From Hungatella sp. (GTDB lineage: Bacteria; Bacillota; Clostridia; Lachnospirales; Lachnospiraceae), in the NCBI GenBank assembly GCA_009712635.1, contig WASS01000022.1:1-64000 (forward strand): a stretch of 64,000 nucleotides of DNA, written 5' to 3'. The notes under the pieces are model-generated. The model was not told the DNA's origin and did not search any database. It saw nothing but the letters and a program-made list of their open reading frames with translations. The position numbers and the translations under genes are program-made. The first letter of the stretch is position 1, and each line of letters begins with the position of its first letter. Shown in pieces: positions 17,453 through 26,261 of the stretch.

Positions 17453-18547
17453 ATGGAAAATAAGAAAAGAACAATACCGATCTCCAGGTTTTATACCTGC
17501 GAAGAAAAGCTCATAAAGAGAATAAAGGAGAACGGCAGAAAAAACAGGTTTTGTGCGGAGACAAAAACAGATTATGAAAATTGGAAGAAGGAAACAAGAG
17601 AGCTGTTAAAAAACCTGATCGGACTTCAGAACATGGAATATTGTCCGTTAAATCCCCAGTGTCTGGAACGGGTGGTAATTGAAGACGGTATTATACGGGA
17701 AAAGATACTTCTTCAGGTGGAGCCGGAAGTGTATATGCCGGTTTATGTACTGATTCCACCAAAGAAGGGGGTAGAAAAGTTAAAATGCTTTCTGGCACCT
17801 CCCGGCCATCAGGGAGCAGGAAAATATTCGGTAGCCGGAGTGCGGGAAATTCCGGCAGTTGCGGATAAAATTGAGTTGTTTCATTATGATTATGGTTTGA
17901 TGATGGCCAAGCTTGGCTATGCAGTTCTCTGCCCTGACTGCCGCGGCTTTGGGGAGAGAAGGGAGGCTGCACTCCAGGGGGAAGAGGAAAATGAGTTTTT
18001 AAATTCTACCTGTTTTCATCTTGCCCATATGGCAGAACCCCTTGGTATGACCGTGATTGGCATGTGTACCTGGGACTTAATGAGACTGGTTGATTATGTC
18101 TGGGAGCGGGGAGAATGGGATGTGGAATCTGTTGGCTGCGTAGGGTTTTCAGGCGGAGGAATGCAGACACTCTGGCTTTCTGCTTTGGATGACCGGATTA
18201 AAACCGTGATAATCAGCGGATACTTATATGGATATTCGGATTCTCTTTTAAGACTGAATGGCAATTGCAGCTGCAATTATGTACCTCATCTTTGGGAACA
18301 TGTTGATATGGGAGATATTGGGGCACTTCTGGCGCCAAGACCTCTCATGGTACAATCCGCCCGGTCTGATCATCTGAATGGATACAGAGGAATGGAAAAT
18401 GTTTTAGAGCAGCTGGACGTGATCAGAAAGGCGTATGGCTTGTTTGGAAAAGAGGAAGTGATTTATCATGATATATGGGATGGTGGTCACTGTTTCCATG
18501 GAGAAAACTTAGAGAAATTCTTAAATGGGGTCATGGAAATAAAATAA
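17453..18547 (+). CDS. alpha/beta-hydrolase esterase (acetyl-esterase/dienelactone hydrolase type)
   Basis: A 364-aa cytoplasmic alpha/beta hydrolase. The start at 17453 has AAAGGA six bases upstream. The nucleophile elbow is GFSGGGMQT (Ser near residue 230), preceded by an oxyanion-type APPGHQGAG. The acid is probably Asp in SARSDHLN and the catalytic His is in WDGGHCF near the C-terminus. The layout matches the Abhydrolase_7 / acetyl xylan esterase-like group. Lying after a complex-sugar importer, it may deacetylate or otherwise de-esterify imported oligosaccharides; this is inference. The terminator before it suggests partly separate expression. Confidence 0.85.
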   Translation: MENKKRTIPISRFYTCEEKLIKRIKENGRKNRFCAETKTDYENWKKETRELLKNLIGLQNMEYCPLNPQCLERVVIEDGIIREKILLQVEPEVYMPVYVLIPPKKGVEKLKCFLAPPGHQGAGKYSVAGVREIPAVADKIELFHYDYGLMMAKLGYAVLCPDCRGFGERREAALQGEEENEFLNSTCFHLAHMAEPLGMTVIGMCTWDLMRLVDYVWERGEWDVESVGCVGFSGGGMQTLWLSALDDRIKTVIISGYLYGYSDSLLRLNGNCSCNYVPHLWEHVDMGDIGALLAPRPLMVQSARSDHLNGYRGMENVLEQLDVIRKAYGLFGKEEVIYHDIWDGGHCFHGENLEKFLNGVMEIK

Positions 18548-18591
18548 AGTAATTTTAATTGGATACGATAACATTTGCCAATACTTCTTTC

Positions 18592-18620
18592 TTGTGGTGA
18601 AAAACGTTATATGCTATAAT
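18592..18620 (+). promoter_or_regulatory. promoter of the holB-rsmI operon
   Basis: TTGTGG (18592-18597), a 17-bp spacer and a perfect TATAAT (18615-18620), 58 bp before the holB start. Confidence 0.72.
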
Positions 18621-18677
18621 GATACTGGCTGGTTTTTAATAAAACGGGTCATACAACAGCGATAGGGAGGTGTCTCT

Positions 18678-19667
18678 ATGCCAGGTTTCCACGATATTAT
18701 CGGTCATGAGAGAATCAAAGAACATTTACAGAAGGCGATTGAATCAAATCATGTATCCCATGCGTATATTCTCACTGGGGAAGCGGGAATGGGAAGAAAA
18801 TCTCTGGCTAACGCATTTGCCATGACTTTGCTGTGTGAAAAAGGTATGAGCGAACCGTGTATGCAGTGTCATGCCTGCAAACAGGTTATGAGCGGGAATC
18901 ACCCGGATCTTATTTTTGTCACACATGAAAAAACAGCAGGTATCGGTGTAGATGACATCCGAGGTCAGATACAGGATACGATAATGATACGGCCTTACAG
19001 CAGTTATTATAAAATATATATCGTTGATGAGGCGGAAAAGATGACGGTTCAGGCGCAGAATGCTCTTTTAAAGACCATTGAGGAACCTCCGTCTTATGCA
19101 GTTATTATGCTACTTACTACCAACCAGGAAGCATTTTTGCCCACAATCCTCTCCAGGTGCGTGCAGTTAAAATTAAAGCCGTTAAAAGATTCTGTTGTTA
19201 CTTCTTATCTGACAGGATCCATGGGGATTAGTGAGAGCAGGGCGGAAGTATACGGAGCATTTGCCAGGGGTAATTTGGGACGTGCCATTCATCTTGCTGC
19301 GTCAGAAGAATTTCAGGCGTTGTATATGGAATTAATCCATATGCTGAAGCACTTAAAAGAGATGGATATCATGGAACTCTTAAATTATATCAGGAAGCTG
19401 AAGGAACAGGATCCGGATTTATCTGACTGCCTGGATTTTATGCAGCTGTGGTATCGGGATGTTTTAATGTTTAAAGTAACACAGGATATCAATCTTCTTG
19501 TTTTTAAAGAAGAATTTAATACAATGAAGGAAATGAGCGCTGCCAGCTCTTATGAGGGAATCGAGCTGATCCTACAGGCCATAGATAAGGCAAGGGTTCG
19601 ATTAAATGCCAATGTAAATATGGAACTGGCGATGGAGCTTATGCTGCTTGTTATGAAGGAGAATTGA
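18678..19667 (+). CDS. holB: DNA polymerase III delta' subunit
   Basis: A 329-aa clamp-loader subunit of the AAA+ family, part of the complex that loads the sliding clamp during replication. Features in order: HAYILTGEAGMGRKSLA (about 26-42), a P-loop in which Arg stands where Lys is expected, as fits a subunit that need not hydrolyse ATP; a Cys cluster CMQCHAC typical of the zinc module; Walker B-like IYIVDEAEKM; and the arginine-finger motif LSRC. A GGGAGG site precedes the ATG. It is followed by ricT, a tRNA methyltransferase gene and rsmI, the same order as in Bacillus (holB-yaaT-yabB-rsmI). Confidence 0.95.
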   Translation: MPGFHDIIGHERIKEHLQKAIESNHVSHAYILTGEAGMGRKSLANAFAMTLLCEKGMSEPCMQCHACKQVMSGNHPDLIFVTHEKTAGIGVDDIRGQIQDTIMIRPYSSYYKIYIVDEAEKMTVQAQNALLKTIEEPPSYAVIMLLTTNQEAFLPTILSRCVQLKLKPLKDSVVTSYLTGSMGISESRAEVYGAFARGNLGRAIHLAASEEFQALYMELIHMLKHLKEMDIMELLNYIRKLKEQDPDLSDCLDFMQLWYRDVLMFKVTQDINLLVFKEEFNTMKEMSAASSYEGIELILQAIDKARVRLNANVNMELAMELMLLVMKEN

Positions 19668-19670
19668 TTG

Positions 19671-20579
19671 ATGATAAAAGTTATTGGCGTCAGATTCCGG
19701 AATGCAGGAAAAATCTATTACTTTGATCCTGTAAATCTGGAGGTAAAGGCTGGGGATCATGTAATAGTAGAGACAGCAAGAGGTATTGAGTATGGTTACG
19801 TTGTACTTGGAGCCCGTGAAGTGGAAGATGAGAAGGTGGTTCAGCCTTTAAAATCAGTGATCCGTATGGCTACCAAGGCAGATGATGAAGTAGAGAAAAA
19901 GAATCATGAGAAGGAAAAGGAAGCATTTAAGATCTGCAAGGAAAAGATTAAAAAGCATGGTCTTTTGATGAAGCTGATTGATGCGGAATATACCTTTGAT
20001 AACAATAAGGTGCTGTTTTATTTTACGGCAGATGGAAGAATTGATTTCAGGGAGCTGGTTAAGGATCTGGCTTCTGTTTTTAAAACAAGGATTGAACTGC
20101 GCCAGGTAGGTGTCAGGGATGAGACTAAGATTGTAGGAGGTGTTGGTATCTGCGGCAGAACGCTGTGCTGCCACTCTTATCTTTCTGAGTTTATACCAGT
20201 TTCCATTAAGATGGCGAAGGAGCAGAACCTTTCACTCAATCCAACCAAGATTTCCGGCGTGTGCGGAAGGCTTATGTGCTGCTTGAAGAATGAAGAAGAA
20301 ACCTATGAAGAGCTTAACAGCAAACTTCCTAATGTGGGGGATTTTGTGACCACAGATGACAATTTAAAGGGAGAGGTACACTCAGTCAGTGTTCTAAGGC
20401 AGTTAGTTAAGGTCGTGGTTACCATTAAGGATGAAAAGGAAATCAGAGAATACAAGGTGGAACAGTTAAGGTTTAAGCCCAGACGCCGCAGGGAAAAGCC
20501 CCAGGTGACGGATGAGGAGTTAAAGGCTTTGGAAGCTCTGGAAAGGAAAGAGGGTAAATCCAAGTTAGATGACAATTAA
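19671..20579 (+). CDS. ricT: RicT/YaaT, PSP1-domain protein of the Y-complex
   Basis: A 302-aa protein of the PSP1/YaaT family. Start choice lies between TTG at 19668 and ATG at 19671; AAGGAG sits six or nine bases upstream, and I take the ATG. Conserved Cys groups CGRTLCC and CGRLMCCL (about 159-202) match the residues that hold iron-sulfur clusters in the RicA-RicF-RicT complex of Bacillus. That complex promotes mRNA maturation by RNase Y and affects sporulation and biofilm formation (family knowledge). The C-terminal tail is basic. It overlaps the next gene by 11 bp. Confidence 0.94.
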   Translation: MIKVIGVRFRNAGKIYYFDPVNLEVKAGDHVIVETARGIEYGYVVLGAREVEDEKVVQPLKSVIRMATKADDEVEKKNHEKEKEAFKICKEKIKKHGLLMKLIDAEYTFDNNKVLFYFTADGRIDFRELVKDLASVFKTRIELRQVGVRDETKIVGGVGICGRTLCCHSYLSEFIPVSIKMAKEQNLSLNPTKISGVCGRLMCCLKNEEETYEELNSKLPNVGDFVTTDDNLKGEVHSVSVLRQLVKVVVTIKDEKEIREYKVEQLRFKPRRRREKPQVTDEELKALEALERKEGKSKLDDN

Positions 20580-21306
20580 GCTGAAAGACAATGAACGGAT
20601 TGATGACCTGCAGCGCAATGGTTATCAGATCATACAAAACCGGGACGGCTTCTGTTTTGGAATGGATGCCGTTCTGCTTTCCGGCTTTGCAAAGGTAAAG
20701 CCAGAAGAAAAGGCAATTGATCTTGGAACCGGAACGGGTATTATCCCCATTCTTTTGGAAGCGAAGAATCAGGGAATGCATTATACAGGGCTTGAGATTC
20801 AGGAGGAAGTGGCTGATATGGCTACCAGAAGCGTGGCACTGAATCATCTTGAGGATAAAATAACCATTGTCAGAGGAGATATAAAGGAAGCCAGCCGTTT
20901 GTTTGGTGCGGCTTCTTTTGATGTGGTGACATCCAATCCGCCTTATATGAATGATGCCCATGGTCTTAAGAATCCGGATCTGCCGAAGGCAATATCCCGT
21001 CACGAGGTATTGTGTACATTAGAGGATGTGGCAAGGGAAGGGGCCAGGCTTCTTCGTCCAGGCGGACGGTTTTATCTGGTTCACAGACCCCACAGACTGA
21101 TTGAAATTATAACAGCAATAAAGAGTGTGGGTATGGAACCCAAGCGAATGAAGATGGTACACCCTTTTGCTGATAAAGAAGCAAATATGGTTCTTATCGA
21201 AGCAGTCAGAGGCGGAAGATCTATGATTAAGGTTGAGGCACCTGTGATTGTGTATAAGGAACCAGGTGTGTATACGGATGAGATCTATACCATTTACGGG
21301 TACTGA
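20569..21306 (+). CDS. tRNA1(Val) A37 N6-methyltransferase-like protein (YabB/TrmN6 type)
   Basis: A 245-aa SAM-dependent methyltransferase. It has the SAM motif AIDLGTGTGIIPILLE (about 44-59) and the N6-adenine catalytic motif NPPYMND (about 123-129). Length and motifs match YabB of Bacillus and TrmN6 of E. coli, which methylates A37 of a tRNA-Val. Its ATG lies within the end of ricT (11-bp overlap), so translation is probably coupled. Target RNA is inferred from the family. Confidence 0.88.
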   Translation: MTIKLKDNERIDDLQRNGYQIIQNRDGFCFGMDAVLLSGFAKVKPEEKAIDLGTGTGIIPILLEAKNQGMHYTGLEIQEEVADMATRSVALNHLEDKITIVRGDIKEASRLFGAASFDVVTSNPPYMNDAHGLKNPDLPKAISRHEVLCTLEDVAREGARLLRPGGRFYLVHRPHRLIEIITAIKSVGMEPKRMKMVHPFADKEANMVLIEAVRGGRSMIKVEAPVIVYKEPGVYTDEIYTIYGY

Positions 21307-21352
21307 TTTTGACCGGGAATGAAAGAATAGGAATTTTAACGGGAGAAGGAAA

Positions 21353-22210
21353 ATGAACGAGAAAAAAGGTAAATTGTATTTGTGCGCCACTCCCATCGGT
21401 AATCTTGATGACATTACCCTCCGGGTATTAAATACGCTGAAGGAAGCGGATTTAATCGCGGCAGAGGATACCCGTCACAGCATTAAGCTTCTGAATCATT
21501 TTGATATCAAGACGCCTATGACCAGCTACCACGAGTACAATAAGGTAGAAAAGGCAGTTTATCTGGTGGAGCAGATGAAGCAGGGAGTTATGGTCGCACT
21601 GATTACAGATGCTGGAACACCGGGGATTTCCGATCCTGGTGAGGAACTGGTGAAGCAGTGTTATGAGGCAGGCGTAGAGGTGACTTCACTGCCGGGACCT
21701 GCGGCCTGTATCACAGCGCTGACCCTTTCCGGACTGGGAACAAGGAGATTTTGTTTTGAAGCGTTCCTTCCTTCCGATAAAAAGGAAAAGCAGTGGATTT
21801 TAAATGAGTTAAAGAATGAGACAAGAACCATAATTCTCTATGAGGCGCCCCACCGTCTTGTCAAGACTCTGGAAGAACTTTATGAAGCATTAGGCGAGCG
21901 TAGAATTACCATCTGCCGGGAATTGACAAAACGGTATGAGACTGCATTTCGTACAACATTTACCCAGGCACTCAGCACTTACCGCAATGAGGATCCAAAG
22001 GGAGAATGCGTCATCGTGGTGGAAGGTAAGAGCTTCGATGAAATCCGTATGGAGCAGACAAAAGCGTTTGAGGAGCTTTCTATTGAAGATCACATGACAC
22101 GCTACGAAAGCCAGGGAATGGATAAAAAAGAAGCCATGCGTATGGTTGCGAAAGACCGTGGAATCAGCAAAAGAGAGGTTTATCAGTATCTGTTAAACCG
22201 TGAAATATAA
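21353..22210 (+). CDS. rsmI: 16S rRNA C1402 2'-O-methyltransferase
   Basis: A 285-aa tetrapyrrole-methylase-fold enzyme that methylates the ribose of C1402 in 16S rRNA. Motifs: LYLCATPIGNLDDI (about 8-21), ALITDAGTPGISDPGE (about 82-97), SLPGPAA (about 113-119) and a C-terminal RsmI-specific helical tail with KREVYQYLL. Start ATG after GGGAGAAGG. Last gene of the holB operon; a new promoter for fatty-acid synthesis starts nine bp after its stop codon. Confidence 0.95.
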   Translation: MNEKKGKLYLCATPIGNLDDITLRVLNTLKEADLIAAEDTRHSIKLLNHFDIKTPMTSYHEYNKVEKAVYLVEQMKQGVMVALITDAGTPGISDPGEELVKQCYEAGVEVTSLPGPAACITALTLSGLGTRRFCFEAFLPSDKKEKQWILNELKNETRTIILYEAPHRLVKTLEELYEALGERRITICRELTKRYETAFRTTFTQALSTYRNEDPKGECVIVVEGKSFDEIRMEQTKAFEELSIEDHMTRYESQGMDKKEAMRMVAKDRGISKREVYQYLLNREI

Positions 22211-22218
22211 AAAATATC

Positions 22219-22247
22219 TTGACAACAGGCGTTTATTCTAATAATAT
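22219..22247 (+). promoter_or_regulatory. promoter of the fatty-acid synthesis operon
   Basis: A perfect TTGACA (22219-22224), a 17-bp spacer and TAATAT (22242-22247). Transcription should start near 22253, inside the palindrome at 22251-22263. Confidence 0.82.
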
Positions 22248-22250
22248 TAT

Positions 22251-22263
22251 TTTGAGATTCAAA
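22251..22263. promoter_or_regulatory. FabT-like operator 1 (TTTGA-N3-TCAAA)
   Basis: The palindrome TTTGAGATTCAAA sits directly after the -10 box of the fabH promoter, so a bound repressor would block transcription. The form TTTGA-N3-TCAAA resembles the site of the MarR-family regulator FabT of streptococci. A further TTTGAGATATAAA lies at 22268-22280 as a possible half-site. Confidence 0.6.
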
Positions 22264-22354
22264 CTATTTGAGATATAAAACAATCCAACGAGGCATGATT
22301 TCATTTCACTCGGGAATTACCAGAATGGAACAGAAACATGAATGGGGGAAATAT

Positions 22355-23320
22355 ATGACAACAAAAATAATTGGAACAGGGTCTGCAGTTCCGGACCGGG
22401 TGGTGACCAATGACGATCTGGCTAAGATCGTGGATACCAGTGATGAATGGATCCAGTCAAGGACTGGTATCAGGGAACGGCGGATTGCCGATACCCAGTC
22501 TGGAACCACGGATCTGGCTATAAAGGCAGCTATGGCCGCGCTGAAGGATTCGGGTGTATCTGCTGATGAACTGGACATTATTGTTTTGGCTACTTCATCT
22601 CCTGACCGCTGTTTTCCAAGCGGAGCCTGTGAAGTACAGGCGGCAATCGGAGCTCACAGGGCAATTGCTTTTGATTTAAGTGCTGCATGCTCTGGTTTTG
22701 TCTATGGCTTCCATACAATCTCCGCATTTTTTCAGGCAGGTATCTATAAAACAGGTCTGATCATCGGAGCCGATACGTTAAGCAAATTAATTGATTGGAA
22801 AGACAGAGGAACCTGTGTACTTTTTGGAGATGGTGCGGGAGCAACGGTAGTACGGTCCCAGGATGAAGGAACGCTTTACATGACCATGGGTGCTGATGGA
22901 ACAAGAGGAAGTGCACTGGACTGTGTATCACGGACCACAGGTAATTTTCTCACTGGTCAGGAACCGGAAACAGGCTATATGACCATGGATGGCCAGGAAG
23001 TGTTCCGGTTTGCAGTTAAAACCGTTCCGGAAGCAATCTCAGAGGTGCTTTCAGAGAGCGGAACGGATATAAGTGAAATTAAGTATTTTATTCTCCATCA
23101 GGCGAATTACCGGATCTTTGAATCAATTGCAAAGAGACTGAAAGTGCCCATGGAGAAGTTTCCAACCAATTTAGAACGGTATGGAAACACATCGGGAGCA
23201 TCGATTCCGATTTTGTTAGATGAATTAAACAAAGCCGGAAAGCTGCAGCAGGGAGATAAGATTGTACTTGCCGGATTTGGGGCAGGTCTTACCTGGGGAG
23301 CCACTCTTATGGAGTGGTAA
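22355..23320 (+). CDS. fabH: 3-oxoacyl-ACP synthase III
   Basis: A 321-aa condensing enzyme that starts fatty-acid synthesis by joining acetyl-CoA or another acyl-CoA to malonyl-ACP. The start at 22355 is chosen for the GGGGGAA site and because the protein then begins TTKIIGTGSAVPDR, the normal FabH start; upstream in-frame codons would only add leader sequence. Catalytic Cys112 lies in LSAACSG, His in ILHQAN (about 246-251) and Asn in YGNTSGAS (about 274-281). First gene of an 11-gene operon with FabT-like operator sites both before and after it. Confidence 0.96.
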   Translation: MTTKIIGTGSAVPDRVVTNDDLAKIVDTSDEWIQSRTGIRERRIADTQSGTTDLAIKAAMAALKDSGVSADELDIIVLATSSPDRCFPSGACEVQAAIGAHRAIAFDLSAACSGFVYGFHTISAFFQAGIYKTGLIIGADTLSKLIDWKDRGTCVLFGDGAGATVVRSQDEGTLYMTMGADGTRGSALDCVSRTTGNFLTGQEPETGYMTMDGQEVFRFAVKTVPEAISEVLSESGTDISEIKYFILHQANYRIFESIAKRLKVPMEKFPTNLERYGNTSGASIPILLDELNKAGKLQQGDKIVLAGFGAGLTWGATLMEW

Positions 23321-23333
23321 ATAATGGATCTAA

Positions 23334-23352
23334 TACTTTGATAATCAAAGTA
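23334..23352. promoter_or_regulatory. FabT-like operator 2 before acpP
   Basis: A perfect palindrome with 8-bp arms, TACTTTGA (23334-23341) and TCAAAGTA (23345-23352), around TAA. Its core TTTGA-N3-TCAAA is the same as in operator 1. It overlaps the -35 region of a candidate second promoter (TTTGAT 23337-23342, 16-bp spacer, TATAAA 23359-23364). Confidence 0.65.
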
Positions 23353-23397
23353 CTAGCATATAAAAATGATTAAGAGGAAGCAAAAGGAGATTAGAAG

Positions 23398-23631
23398 ATG
23401 TTAGAGAAAATGCAGGAAATTATAGCAGAGCAGTTAAATGTGGATGCAGCAATCGTAAAACCGGAATCCTCTTTTAAAGAGGACTTAGGGGCAGACTCCC
23501 TTGATTTATTTGAACTGGTTATGGCACTTGAAGATGAATACTCAGTTGAGATTCCTTCCGAGGATTTAGAGAAATTAACAACCGTTTCACAGGTTATGGA
23601 CTATTTAAAAGCAAAGGGCGTGGAAGCGTAA
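23398..23631 (+). CDS. acpP: acyl carrier protein
   Basis: A 77-aa acidic four-helix protein that carries growing acyl chains on 4'-phosphopantetheine. The modified serine is S34 in [20 protein letters not shown] site precedes the ATG. It may be transcribed both from the fabH promoter and from an internal promoter controlled by operator 2, which would allow extra ACP synthesis. Its stop codon overlaps the fabK start by one base (TAATG). Confidence 0.97.
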   Translation: MLEKMQEIIAEQLNVDAAIVKPESSFKEDLGADSLDLFELVMALEDEYSVEIPSEDLEKLTTVSQVMDYLKAKGVEA

Positions 23632-24554
23632 TGAATACCAGAATCCCCCAACTTTTGGGAATTGAATATCCCATCATACAGGGCGGCATGGCATGGGTTG
23701 CGGAACATCATCTTGCGGCGGCCGTGTCGGAAGCTGGTGGCCTTGGACTGATTGGCGGAGCCAATGCACCGGGTGAAGTGGTGCGTGAGGAAATCCGCAA
23801 AGCAAAGAAGCTGACCAGCAAGCCAATCGGTGTCAATGTCATGCTTTTAAGCCCTCATGCTGATGATGTGGCAAAGGTAATCGTTGAGGAAGGCATTAAG
23901 GTGGTAACCACCGGAGCCGGTAATCCTGAAAAATATATGGAGATGTGGAAGGCAGCAGGAATTAAGGTAATTCCAGTTGTTGCTTCCGTAGCACTTGCAA
24001 AGAGAATGGAGCGCTATGGTGCGGATGCAGTAGTAGCGGAAGGATGCGAGTCCGGCGGACATATCGGGGAGCAGACTACCATGACTTTGGTTCCCCAGGT
24101 GGCAGACGCAGTTTCCATACCTGTGATAGCAGCAGGAGGAATTGGTGATGGCAGAGGAATCGCAGCAGCATTTATGCTTGGTGCAGAGGCTGTCCAGATC
24201 GGAACCAGATTTGTGGTTTCCAAAGAATCCATTGTACATGACAATTACAAACAGAGAATTATAAAGGCAAAGGATATTGATTCTGCAGTAACAGGACGTT
24301 CACACGGTCATCCGGTAAGATCTTTAAGAAATCAGATGACCAGAGAGTATACGAAACTGGAAGAGGAAGGAAAATCCTTTGAAGAATTGGAATACTTAAC
24401 CCTTGGAACCCTTCGTAATGCAGTTTTAGAGGGAGATGTTATCAACGGCACGGTTATGGCCGGACAGATTGCAGGTATGATCAGTAAGGAACAGACCTGT
24501 AAGGAAATGATTGAAGAAATGATGGAGCAGGCCGGGAAACTTCTTGGCCGTTAA
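23631..24554 (+). CDS. fabK: enoyl-ACP reductase II (FMN-dependent)
   Basis: A 307-aa flavoprotein of the TIM-barrel nitronate monooxygenase/FabK superfamily, which carries out the last reduction of each elongation cycle using NAD(P)H and FMN. Motifs: IIQGGMAWV (about 15-23), VVAEGCESGGHIGE with the conserved His (about 136-149), IAAGGIGDGRG and GAEAVQIGTRF (phosphate-binding loops). Its place between acpP and fabD marks it as the true FabK, as in streptococci and many clostridia that lack FabI. Confidence 0.96.
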   Translation: MNTRIPQLLGIEYPIIQGGMAWVAEHHLAAAVSEAGGLGLIGGANAPGEVVREEIRKAKKLTSKPIGVNVMLLSPHADDVAKVIVEEGIKVVTTGAGNPEKYMEMWKAAGIKVIPVVASVALAKRMERYGADAVVAEGCESGGHIGEQTTMTLVPQVADAVSIPVIAAGGIGDGRGIAAAFMLGAEAVQIGTRFVVSKESIVHDNYKQRIIKAKDIDSAVTGRSHGHPVRSLRNQMTREYTKLEEEGKSFEELEYLTLGTLRNAVLEGDVINGTVMAGQIAGMISKEQTCKEMIEEMMEQAGKLLGR

Positions 24555-24570
24555 AGAGGAGTTTATGACT

Positions 24571-25488
24571 ATGAGCAAGATCGCATTTATTTTCCCAGGC
24601 CAGGGCGCACAGTACTGCGGTATGGGCCAGGATTTTTATGAGCAGACAGCAACTGGAAAAGAAATTTTTGATATGGCTTCCGGACTTTTAGGTTTTTCCC
24701 TGCCGGAACTCTGCTTTGAGAAGAATGACCGTCTGGATATTACAGAATATACGCAGGCAGCCATGGTGACCACAGGGATCGCCATGATGAGGGTGCTGGA
24801 AGAAAAAACAGGGATCAGACCGGATGTGACGGCTGGTTTAAGCCTGGGAGAATATTGCGCGCTTGCAGCAGCAGGAGTCATGAGTGACAGAGATTCGATC
24901 TTAACTGTCAGACAGAGAGGAATTCTTATGCAGGAAGCAGTTCCCGCAGGTCTGGGAGCAATGGCAGCCGTTCTTTCTTTGGATGCGGCTAAAATTGAGG
25001 AGGTCCTAAGCCAGATCGAAGGAGCTCAGATTGCAAATTATAACTGCCCCGGGCAGATTGTTATATCAGGAAAGAAAGAAGCTGTTGAGGAAGCCGGTGA
25101 GAAGCTTCTGGCAGCAGGAGCGAAAAGAGTTATTGGTTTAAATGTAAGCGGTCCGTTTCACTCAGCCATGCTGACGCAGGCAGGTGAAAAACTTGGTGCC
25201 GTACTTGAGAATGTAGAGATTCATAAACCTGCGATTCCCTATGTAGCAAATGTAACAGCCCGGTATGTGACAGAGGCAGATGAAGTTAAGCCTTTACTGA
25301 TCCGGCAGGTATCTTCTTCCGTGCGTTTCCAGCAAAGTGTGGAAGCCATGTTAAAAGACGGAGTGGATACATTTGTAGAAATAGGACCAGGAAAAACACT
25401 GGCAGGGTTTATTAAGAAGATAACGAGAGATGCGAAAGTCTTTAATATAGAAAAACTGGAAGATATAGATAAGTTAACGGAAATTTAA
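24571..25488 (+). CDS. fabD: malonyl-CoA:ACP transacylase
   Basis: A 305-aa acyltransferase that moves malonyl groups from CoA to ACP. ATGs at 24565 and 24571 follow AGAGGAG; the second gives the better spacing (nine bases) and the usual beginning MSKIAFIFPGQGAQ. The nucleophile S91 lies in AGLSLGEY (the common His before Ser is Leu here, a frequent variant in this group), and the catalytic His197 in GPFHSAML. In the operon between fabK and fabG. Confidence 0.95.
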   Translation: MSKIAFIFPGQGAQYCGMGQDFYEQTATGKEIFDMASGLLGFSLPELCFEKNDRLDITEYTQAAMVTTGIAMMRVLEEKTGIRPDVTAGLSLGEYCALAAAGVMSDRDSILTVRQRGILMQEAVPAGLGAMAAVLSLDAAKIEEVLSQIEGAQIANYNCPGQIVISGKKEAVEEAGEKLLAAGAKRVIGLNVSGPFHSAMLTQAGEKLGAVLENVEIHKPAIPYVANVTARYVTEADEVKPLLIRQVSSSVRFQQSVEAMLKDGVDTFVEIGPGKTLAGFIKKITRDAKVFNIEKLEDIDKLTEI

Positions 25489-25504
25489 GGGGAGGTGACA
25501 GGAT

Positions 25505-26245
25505 ATGTTAGATGGTAAAATAGCGGTGGTCACTGGTGCCAGCAGAGGAATCGGAAGAGCAATTGCGTTAAGGCTTGGACTGGAAGGAGCCACTGTAATA
25601 GTCAATTATAATGGATCAGAAGAGAAAGCACTTCAGGTAGTAAAAGAGATTGAAGAAAAAGGCGGTAAAGCAGAGGCGATTGCCTGTAACGTATCGGATT
25701 ATGAAGCTTCCGGAGTATTCCTTGAAGGAGTCATTAAAAAATATGGGAAGCTGGATATTCTCATTAATAATGCAGGTATTACAAGAGATAATCTTCTTAT
25801 GAAAATGTCGGAAGAGGAGTTTGATGCAGTCATTAATACCAACTTAAAAGGGGTATTTAACTGTATGAAGCATGTTTCCCGTCAGATGATCAAACAAAGA
25901 GGCGGCAGAATCATCAACATTTCATCTGTATCCGGAATTCTTGGGAACGCAGGCCAGGCAAATTACTGTGCGGCAAAAGCAGGGGTCATCGGAATGACAA
26001 AATCATTTGCCAGAGAAGCTGCCAGCAGAGGCATTACTGTAAATGCCATAGCACCTGGCTACATTCAGACAGATATGACAGATGTGCTGTCTGATTCTGT
26101 GAAAGAGGCGACTTTGGATCAGATTCCCATGAAACGTTTTGGAACGCCGGAAGATATTGCGGCTGCGGCTGTATTTCTTGCATCAGAGCCGGCTGGTTAT
26201 ATCACAGGTCAGGTCATCAGTGTAGATGGCGGAATGGCTATGTAA
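25505..26245 (+). CDS. fabG: 3-oxoacyl-ACP reductase
   Basis: A 246-aa short-chain dehydrogenase that reduces beta-ketoacyl-ACP with NADPH. It has the Rossmann motif [10 protein letters not shown] (10-19), NNAGI (88-92) and the catalytic set S141, Y154 and K158 in SVSG and YCAAK. A strong GGGGAGGTG site precedes the ATG. Normal length and normal operon position. Confidence 0.97.
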   Translation: MLDGKIAVVTGASRGIGRAIALRLGLEGATVIVNYNGSEEKALQVVKEIEEKGGKAEAIACNVSDYEASGVFLEGVIKKYGKLDILINNAGITRDNLLMKMSEEEFDAVINTNLKGVFNCMKHVSRQMIKQRGGRIINISSVSGILGNAGQANYCAAKAGVIGMTKSFAREAASRGITVNAIAPGYIQTDMTDVLSDSVKEATLDQIPMKRFGTPEDIAAAAVFLASEPAGYITGQVISVDGGMAM

Positions 26246-26261
26246 AAAGGAGAAAAACGGT

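Noticed and set aside
18600-18620. Catabolite-repression (cre) site near the holB promoter
   Set aside because: The stretch TGAAAAACGTTATA shares the centre of a cre box but lacks the final CA and symmetry, and holB is an unlikely target.
20473-21003. 176-codon minus-strand frame opposite ricT and the tRNA methyltransferase gene
   Set aside because: Both plus-strand genes are clear family members with intact motifs; the antisense frame has an implausible composition and no ribosome site.
23847-24239. 130-codon minus-strand frame rich in Cys, His and Tyr inside fabK
   Set aside because: Composition is a by-product of reading FabK codons backwards; fabK is secure.
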